From: Fangia hongkongensis FSC776 = DSM 21703
GTDB lineage: Bacteria > Pseudomonadota > Gammaproteobacteria > Francisellales > Francisellaceae
DNA length: 64,000 nucleotides
Assembly (NCBI RefSeq): GCF_000379445.1
Contig: NZ_KB902243.1
Span: 18,348-82,347, forward strand
Reading direction: 5' to 3'
Shown here piece after piece: positions 58,022-64,000 of the stretch. The notes under the pieces were generated by a model. That model saw only the letters and a program-made list of their open reading frames with translations, was not told where the DNA came from and did no database searches. The position numbers were made by a program, and so were the translations under genes. Within the stretch, counting starts at the first letter, position 1. Each line of letters starts with the position of its first letter.

Positions 58022-58594
58022 TTGAGTAAACCAAGCAAACTTGAAGCAGAAAATGCGGTTAAAACCTTGCTTCAGTATATTGGAGAGGATCCAGCAAGAG
58101 AGGGGCTTTTAGAAACACCAAAGCGCGTTATCAAGTCATATAACGAGTTTTTTAAAGGCTATAGTGAGGATCCAGATGAGATCCTCTCTAAAACATTTGA
58201 AGATGTTGAAGGGTATGATGAAATCGTGCTGTTAAAGAATATGCGTTTAGAGTCGTATTGTGAGCATCATATGGTGCCGATAGTGGGCAAAGCACATATT
58301 GCTTATCTGCCAGATGGCAAAGTGGTGGGAATCAGCAAAATTGCCCGTGTATTGGATGTCTATGCCAAAAGGTTGCAAACTCAGGAGCGCTTAACGATGC
58401 AAGTTGCGCTTGCCATTGAAAAAGCACTGAACCCAAAAGGTGTGGCTGTTATCATTGACTCAATGCATCAGTGTATGACAACCAGAGGGGTGAGAAAATC
58501 AGAAACATCAACGGTGACAAGTTGTATGCGCGGGATTTTTAGAAGAGATGATAAATCTCGTGCAGAGTTAATGGCGCTGATTAATCATCAATAA
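58022..58594 (+). CDS. folE: GTP cyclohydrolase I
   Basis: Opens GTP to dihydroneopterin triphosphate, the first step to folate (and queuosine). 190 residues from a TTG start (AGGGTAGAAAC upstream). Zinc ligands are visible as SYCEHHMVPI (Cys and His) and HQCMTTRGVRK (second Cys), with TVTSCMRGIF near the end. Likely co-transcribed with coaX. Confidence 0.95.
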   Translation: MSKPSKLEAENAVKTLLQYIGEDPAREGLLETPKRVIKSYNEFFKGYSEDPDEILSKTFEDVEGYDEIVLLKNMRLESYCEHHMVPIVGKAHIAYLPDGKVVGISKIARVLDVYAKRLQTQERLTMQVALAIEKALNPKGVAVIIDSMHQCMTTRGVRKSETSTVTSCMRGIFRRDDKSRAELMALINHQ

Positions 58595-58599
58595 CGTCA

Positions 58600-58785
58600 T
58601 TATAAAACAAAGTTATCTGCTTTTCGATTAAAGATATTTCTATGTTTTTGTGCTTCTTGTTTTTGTGAGTCTGAGCGCGTTGGAAACTTACGATCAAAGG
58701 TCGCTAAAAATTGATCTGCGCCACTGACATACTCACGTTTTTTGTTATTATCAAATAAGTGTAACATTTTAAGAATAAGTGCCAT
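58600..58785 (-). CDS. Small hypothetical protein, possibly CBU_0585-like
   Basis: 61 residues, charged. YVSGADQFLATFDRKFPTRSDSQKQEAQKHRNIF resembles, from memory, the short CBU_0585 family of Coxiella and relatives; function unknown. The gene is convergent with folE (5 bp between stops), and the 221-bp gap on its other side carries the trkH promoter region. Confidence 0.5.
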   Translation of the reverse strand: MALILKMLHLFDNNKKREYVSGADQFLATFDRKFPTRSDSQKQEAQKHRNIFNRKADNFVL

Positions 58786-59006
58786 CGAGTAGCCTGAGTG
58801 TGTTCATTTATTGTGATTATATACTATCGATAAACTTCTTTACAATGAAACTTTGAAGTATCTGTGTGGAGTGAGTCGTGATATTGCGAGTTTTGTGAAT
58901 AGGAACTTCACATTCACAGTTAGAAATACTGAAAAATCCGCTATGTTTGGTATATACTAAGAGACTGTAAAAAATCACTTAAATATGTAGCAGGAAATTT
59001 AACTTT

Positions 59007-60458
59007 ATGCGCCCAGGTCCAATCTTTAAGGTATTAGGCACGCTACTGATGTTCTTTAGCATTACGATGCTAACACCCATTATTGTTGACTGGATTTACC
59101 ATGAAAACAATGCCTTTCCATTTTTATTTGGTTTTATTGTTACATTAGGCTCAGGTCTTATTCTATTTATAATTAGCTCGCGTTCCAAAAAACAGCTGAC
59201 CATTAAAGATGGCTTTATTGTTGTCCTTGCGATTTGGTCAGTGTTGGGTTTATATGGCTCAATACCTTATATGTATTCTAATGGGCTTCACCTTGGGTTT
59301 TCAGATGCGGTATTTGAGTCGATCTCTGGGTTTACCACAACTGGGGCAACGGTAATTCATGGTTTAGATTATTTACCGAAGAGTATTTTATATTACCGCC
59401 AGCAATCACAGCTTTTAGGTGGTATGGGGATTATCATCCTTTCAGTGGCTATTTTGCCAATGCTAGGGGTTGGGGGAATGCAGCTTTATCGTGCTGAGGC
59501 AAATGGACCTTGGAAAGAAAATAAATTAACCCCAAAAATTGCAGATACAGCAAAGGTTTTATGGCTGATTTATTTATTGCTTGTAGTGCTTTGTATGCTA
59601 AGTTACCGTGTCGCTGGCATGGATTGGTTTAATGCAATTAGCTTTTCCTTTTCAACAATTGGCACAGGTGGGTTTGCGCCAACGGATGCATCAATGGCTG
59701 GACAAACGCCAATTATTTATATTATCTGTATCTTTTTTATGATGATTAGTGCGACAAGTTTTGCACTTCATTTTAGTGCTTTTCGTAAGCTTTCTGTGCG
59801 TGTCTATTGGCGAGACCCTGAATTTAGAGCCTACATTTTCTTTGCCTTTTCAATGGCGGTGATTGTAATTTTAACTTTGATTTCACAAAGTGTCGAATCA
59901 AGTAATCATGTGGCATTTTGGGATGGTTTATTTCAAGTAGCATCTTTTGTTTCCAATACAGGATTTACCTCAAATTCAAACTATCATGAGTGGCCACTCT
60001 TTTTGCCAATTTTACTGATGGTCATTGGGCTGATTGGTGGCTGTGCAGGATCAAGCTCTGGTGGACTTAAGATCGTGCGTGCGGTACTGATTAGAAAGCA
60101 AGCTTTTCGTGAGGCAAGGCGTTTAGTGCATCCAACGGGTGTTTTCCCTGTTAAATTTGGCAATAAAGTAATGTCTGAATCGGTCATGAGTAGCGTTTGG
60201 GGATTTGTTGCTGCCTATTTTATGCTATTTATCGTTTTATGGTTGGCCTTGATGGGCTTTGGCGTGCCAACTACTACAGCCTTTTCAGCAGTCGCCGCAT
60301 GTATTTCAAATTTAGGACCAGGCCTTGGTGAGGTCGGAGTGAACTATGCCTCTTTGCCAACTGCGGTGCACTGGATTTTAAATTTAGCAATGTTAATCGG
60401 ACGTCTAGAAGTATTTACGGTAGTGGTGTTATTCACCTCAGATTTCTGGCGTCGTTAG
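59007..60458 (+). CDS. trkH: Trk system potassium uptake protein TrkH
   Basis: Inner-membrane K+ channel subunit with four M1-P-M2 repeats, 483 residues. The four filter regions are seen as SGFTTTGATVI, FSTIGTGGFAPTD, VSNTGFTSNSN and ISNLGPGLGEVG. A TrkA/NAD-binding partner is not in the window. The last 26 bp overlap the 3' end of pilT on the other strand. Confidence 0.93.
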   Translation: MRPGPIFKVLGTLLMFFSITMLTPIIVDWIYHENNAFPFLFGFIVTLGSGLILFIISSRSKKQLTIKDGFIVVLAIWSVLGLYGSIPYMYSNGLHLGFSDAVFESISGFTTTGATVIHGLDYLPKSILYYRQQSQLLGGMGIIILSVAILPMLGVGGMQLYRAEANGPWKENKLTPKIADTAKVLWLIYLLLVVLCMLSYRVAGMDWFNAISFSFSTIGTGGFAPTDASMAGQTPIIYIICIFFMMISATSFALHFSAFRKLSVRVYWRDPEFRAYIFFAFSMAVIVILTLISQSVESSNHVAFWDGLFQVASFVSNTGFTSNSNYHEWPLFLPILLMVIGLIGGCAGSSSGGLKIVRAVLIRKQAFREARRLVHPTGVFPVKFGNKVMSESVMSSVWGFVAAYFMLFIVLWLALMGFGVPTTTAFSAVAACISNLGPGLGEVGVNYASLPTAVHWILNLAMLIGRLEVFTVVVLFTSDFWRR

Positions 60459-61455
60459 GGTCGTTGATAAGCCCTTGTGCATAGAGTTTTTGCAGCGATT
60501 GATCAAGTGTTTGCATGCCAATAGATTGATTAGTTTGCAGGGTGTTGTAGATTTGCGGTAATTTGTTTTCACGGATCAGGTTTCTAATTGCGCTATTGGC
60601 AATGAGAATTTCATGGGCTGCAACACGTCCACCGGTTTTCTTCTTAAGTAATGTTTGCGAAATAATGGCGCATAATGACTCAGATAACATAGCGCGGATC
60701 ATTGATTGCTCCTCTGCTGGAAAGACATTAATAACCCGATCGATAGTCTTGGGTGCTGAGGAGGTGTGTAAGGTTGCAAAGACTAAGTGCCCTGTTTCAG
60801 CTGCGGTTAATGCTAAACGAATCGTTTCAATATCGCGCATTTCACCAATTAGGATATAATCTGGATCTTCGCGTAATATTGCCTTAAGTGCATTTGCAAA
60901 GCTTAGAGTATCTCTTTTCACTTCACGCTGATTAATAAGACATTTATCACACTGATGAACAAATTCTATTGGATCTTCAATCGAGATGATGTGACCTGCT
61001 TTGTGATGGTTAATATGATCAATCATTGCAGCCAAAGTGGTGCTTTTACCAGATCCTGTAGGCCCTGTAACAAGTACAAGCCCATTTTTATTGTCTAAAA
61101 TCTGCCTAAAAATCTCTGGTGCATTAATATCACTTAAGCTTAAAACTTCCTCTGGAATGGTTCTAAAAACAACAGAAATACCACGATCTTGTTTAAAAAT
61201 ATTAACTCGGAATCTGGCACCAATTTGTTTTTCGCTAATAGAAAAATCACACTCCATGGTTTGGTTAAACTCTTCTTTTTGGGTTTCACTCATAAGACTA
61301 TACGCCATTGATTGAATCGTATTATTATCAAGCTTTTCATCATGTAGAAATTCCATCTCACCATCGATTCTCAGCATAGGCTGAACGCCTGATGATAGAT
61401 GTAAATCAGAGGCTTTTTTTTGAGTGGTGATAGCTAATAATTCTTGTATATCCAT
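60433..61455 (-). CDS. pilT: Type IV pilus retraction ATPase PilT
   Basis: Hexameric ATPase that retracts type IV pili, 340 residues. Walker A GPTGSGKST (131-139), an Asp box SIEDPIEF, Walker B ILIGEMRD, His box TGHLVFATLHT and the C-terminal AIRNLIRE motif that separates PilT from PilB are all present. It is divergent from yggS, the classic pilT-yggS arrangement. No other pilus genes are in the window. Confidence 0.95.
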   Translation of the reverse strand: MDIQELLAITTQKKASDLHLSSGVQPMLRIDGEMEFLHDEKLDNNTIQSMAYSLMSETQKEEFNQTMECDFSISEKQIGARFRVNIFKQDRGISVVFRTIPEEVLSLSDINAPEIFRQILDNKNGLVLVTGPTGSGKSTTLAAMIDHINHHKAGHIISIEDPIEFVHQCDKCLINQREVKRDTLSFANALKAILREDPDYILIGEMRDIETIRLALTAAETGHLVFATLHTSSAPKTIDRVINVFPAEEQSMIRAMLSESLCAIISQTLLKKKTGGRVAAHEILIANSAIRNLIRENKLPQIYNTLQTNQSIGMQTLDQSLQKLYAQGLINDPNDARNLR

Positions 61456-61501
61456 GATACACTGGGCTCAGATTATACTTTGATATTGTAAAGCATAGCA
61501 G

Positions 61502-62203
61502 ATGAATAACGCGCTTAGAGATCAAATTAAAAAGAATATTAATGCTATTCAAGATAGGGTTAGTCTATATGCAGATAAATATGACCACCCTCGACCACTT
61601 TTGCTTGCTGTCAGCAAAAAGCAATCAATTGAGAAAATTCATTATGCTCATATGGCGGGACTAAATGAATTTGCTGAAAGTTATTTACAAGAGGCGTTAG
61701 AGAAGATAAGAGCGCTGCCAGAGATTCAATGCTGGCACTTTATTGGTCAGTTACAGTCAAATAAACTAAAAGATATTGCCACACATTTTAATTGGGTGCA
61801 TACATTAACAAATACCAAACATGCAAAGAAGCTAAATGAATATGCCGCGTTACATGACAAAGTGATTAATATTTGCATTCAAGTGAATATTGATAAAGAT
61901 GAGAATAAGGGGGGTATTGCTCCTGATGGTGATGCTTTGCAGCATTTGGCGTTATTTGTTTTACAGCACTGCCCAGCCCTTAAACTAAGAGGTGTTATGT
62001 GTATTTTAGAGAAAAATGAATCATATGCGCATCAATACCAAAGTTTTTGTTCACTAAATAAATTAAAAGGGCTAGTGGAAGAGGCATGTCACTATAAGCT
62101 TGATACGCTTTCTATGGGCATGAGTCAGGACTTAGAGGCTGCAATTGCGGCAGGTAGTAGCGTTTTAAGAGTCGGCAGTGCAATTTTTGGCAAGCGCATT
62201 TAA
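61502..62203 (+). CDS. yggS: PLP homeostasis protein, YggS family
   Basis: Single-domain alanine-racemase-like barrel binding pyridoxal phosphate, 233 residues. LLAVSKKQSIEKIHYAHMAGLNEFAESYLQEA contains the Schiff-base lysine; WHFIGQLQSNK and LSMGMSQDLEAAIAAGSSVLRVGSAIFG are diagnostic. It buffers PLP rather than acting as an enzyme. Confidence 0.94.
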   Translation: MNNALRDQIKKNINAIQDRVSLYADKYDHPRPLLLAVSKKQSIEKIHYAHMAGLNEFAESYLQEALEKIRALPEIQCWHFIGQLQSNKLKDIATHFNWVHTLTNTKHAKKLNEYAALHDKVINICIQVNIDKDENKGGIAPDGDALQHLALFVLQHCPALKLRGVMCILEKNESYAHQYQSFCSLNKLKGLVEEACHYKLDTLSMGMSQDLEAAIAAGSSVLRVGSAIFGKRI

Positions 62204-62375
62204 TGACCATTGTTAGAGCATTTAATGATTTGAAATTACAGTAAAAACTGACTCAATAGAAAATACTTTACCATTTTGCAGCTTTTGTAGTTGAATTGGC
62301 TAAATAAGATAATTATAATGATCCAAGGCATGTTAATTTTGTTGTGTGCTAACAGATTCAAGTTCTGTGTCCATT

Positions 62376-62418
62376 CGCAGGGGCATTGCACCCTGCGTCA
62401 TTCCACATGATGGATGAC
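62376..62418. repeat. Tandem hairpins between yggS and the POT gene
   Basis: CGCAGGG/CCCTGCG (62376-62382 with 62391-62397) is followed directly by an imperfect palindrome GTCATTCC...GGATGAC (62397-62418). A third hairpin, ACAGA/TCTGT, lies just upstream. They sit between convergent genes and may be a two-sided terminator, or a dispersed palindromic repeat. Confidence 0.5.
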
Positions 62419-62440
62419 GTAGGCTCTGCACAATCAACCG

Positions 62441-63715
62441 TTAGATCTTATAAATTCTCTTTAAAACTGGCGATACAATTAATACGATGATGCCACAAAT
62501 AAATGCAAAGATACTCAAGTGATAAAATACATTGTAGTAGGCTTCGGCCTGTGCACCCGATGCACTGCCTACATCTGTGAAAGTGGCAATGTAACTTGCA
62601 ATATAATTACTAAATGAAGATTTAATCCCCCAAACACCGAACATAACCGCAACGATGTCAACTGGAGATACTTTGCTGATTGCAGCAAGTCCAGTTGGGC
62701 TACAAGCCAGCTCTCCCATGGTAATCAGTAAATAACCTGCAACGATCCATAAAATAGACACAAGTTCGCCTTGCATTGCTGAATAAGCACCAAGAGTGAA
62801 AATGCCCATTGCAAAAGAGGTTAACACAAGTCCAGAGCCCATTTTAGCAAACACGCTTGGATTATATTTAGACCAAAGCGCAGCAAAAAAGGGCGCTAGG
62901 ATAATAATAAATAAGCTATTGAGGGACATGGTGCTTGCCGATGAGATACTAAATCCAAAGACATTGAGATCAACTAAGCGCTCAGTAAATAGTAGGACGC
63001 TTGTTGCAGTTTGCTCGAAAAGCGCAAAAAACACCATCACGATTAAAGAGAGCTTTATAACGGCTAAAATAGCCATAATGTAGCGCTTTCCACCTTGGGT
63101 GGCTTTGAAGATCAAATACAATAAAACAAAAGCGGCCACAATATAAAGAAGCTTTGTAGTATCGGTTGGATTGGCGATAAAATAGGTAAAGATACTGGTG
63201 GATAAAATGCCGACAATTAAAATGCTCAGGCGTGTTGTTAACGAGGCATTCATTTGATCTTCAGGTAATACTTTCTTTTTCTGGCCGATAAGAAAAACAA
63301 CCAGACCAAGCGCCATTCCAAATGCAGCAAGTCCAAATCCAACATGCCAACCAAAGTATTTGGCGATAATCGGAACCAGTAAGATAGAAACGCCAGCGCC
63401 AAGGTTCACGCTCATGTAAAAAAGTGTATATCCTGCATCGCGTCTAGGGTCATCTTTAGAGGTGTATAAGCGACCGATGCTTGCAGCCATTGAGGACTTG
63501 AAAAATCCCGTGCCAACGACAACAAATGCAAGTCCAAGAAAAAAGACACTTTGTAGGGTTAAAAGTAAATGACCTATCATAATAAGCACACAGCCATATT
63601 TTACACTGGTTGTGTGCCCAAGATAGGCATCAGAGATATAGCCACCAATGACAGGTGCCATATAGATAAAGGCAACATAGGCGCCATAGGTCATGTAAGC
63701 TTGAGTATCATTCAT
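62441..63715 (-). pseudogene. POT-family peptide transporter missing its first transmembrane segment
   Basis: Proton-coupled oligopeptide transporter, 424 residues where the family has about 480-500. It begins MNDTQAYMTYGAYVAFIYMAPVIGGYISDAYLG, which corresponds to TM2 and the following loop; the usual start with the ExxERFxYYGMRA motif of TM1, essential for proton coupling, is absent, and the DNA in front (63716-63933) codes nothing like it in any frame. Downstream regions (TGFFKSSMAASIGRLY, AGYTLFYMSVNLGAG, ELACSPTGLAAISKVSP) are intact. An IS-like fragment lies about 220 bp upstream, so I read it as truncated. Confidence 0.7.
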
Positions 63716-63933
63716 TCCCCAAAACTCACTGGTTAGTCGCCCCTGAAAAAGTAGCTTTTCACATTGTTTTTGTGTGTTTATTGTTCACTGAACTTTATTT
63801 CAAAACTCAAAGATATGCCCTAATTGAGTTGAGCCAGCTTCTTCTGGATAAAAATAAATCAAACAGTGACATGCAGGACACAAATACCCAACCCATCTAC
63901 CAGAGTGACTCATTTAATCTGTGTCAGGTATGT

Positions 63934-64000
63934 CTAAACAGGTGTCAATAACCTCATCACATGCTTAAGATTCATTCCCATTCCCGCTGAGATTGCATTA
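63934..64000 (-). mobile_element. C-terminal end of a possible IS5-type transposase, cut by the window edge
   Basis: The frame read from the window edge gives NAISAGMGMNLKHVMRLL then TPV and a TAG stop. NAxxxAxGMNLKxxxR is reminiscent of the last helix of IS5-family transposases. Only 21 residues are visible, so the call is tentative. Its place in front of a truncated gene supports an insertion sequence. I could not fix a terminal inverted repeat in 63716-63933. Confidence 0.4.

Overview
The window looks like chromosomal DNA from an AT-leaning gammaproteobacterium. A str operon without tuf that runs straight from fusA into rpsJ, a cyoABCDE quinol oxidase operon, a stand-alone coaX and a small Coxiella-like hypothetical gene all suggest the Francisella/Fastidiosibacteraceae side of the class. 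This placement is inferred from gene content and recalled family sequences only; no search was possible.

Layout. At 0-2 kb are the end of a CoA-transferase gene, an AhpD-like gene and ndk. At 2.2-7.1 kb is the cytochrome bo3 operon cyoABCDE. An aromatic amino acid permease (7.2-8.4 kb) is divergent from a tight five-gene cluster (8.6-12.9 kb) of ketosynthase, ApeP-like dehydratase, ketoreductase, second ketosynthase and phosphopantetheinyl transferase, laid out like the core of an aryl-polyene pathway. A candidate lipid/polyene MMPL exporter is encoded far away at 54.2-56.6 kb. At 13.7-22.4 kb are carB (without carA, and in sequence like the eukaryotic/Bacteroidetes CPS type), an ABC-F ATPase, a methyltransferase, nusB, a nitrilase-fold protein that has lost its catalytic Cys, and rimO, which modifies the S12 protein encoded by the next gene, rpsL.

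At 22.6-40.1 kb are the str, S10, spc and alpha ribosomal operons. The usual rpsJ-rplC junction is broken by a strong terminator, an exported protein gene, a new promoter and an attenuator-like leader, so the S10 operon effectively restarts at rplC. A second terminator/promoter separates rpsQ from rplN.

At 40.2-50 kb are a beta-barrel protein, a DUF6155-like gene, and a type I restriction-modification operon in the order hsdR-hsdS-(PrrC/RloA-like ATPase)-hsdM, preceded by the wreck of an excisionase-type HTH gene. Past its end lies ssrA (tmRNA), whose 3' 20 bp are duplicated 204 bp away on the island side, the signature of past integration at ssrA. The accessory protein combines ABC-ATPase motifs with an R-x3-E...H pattern like that of the PrrC anticodon nuclease, so the locus may be a layered defence: restriction plus tRNA cleavage if restriction is disabled.

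At 50-64 kb are hisS, a VUT-family transporter, an unknown gene paired with an XRE-like regulator, the MMPL exporter, coaX, folE, trkH, pilT, yggS, and a POT peptide transporter gene that has lost its first transmembrane segment next to what looks like the end of an IS transposase gene at the window edge.
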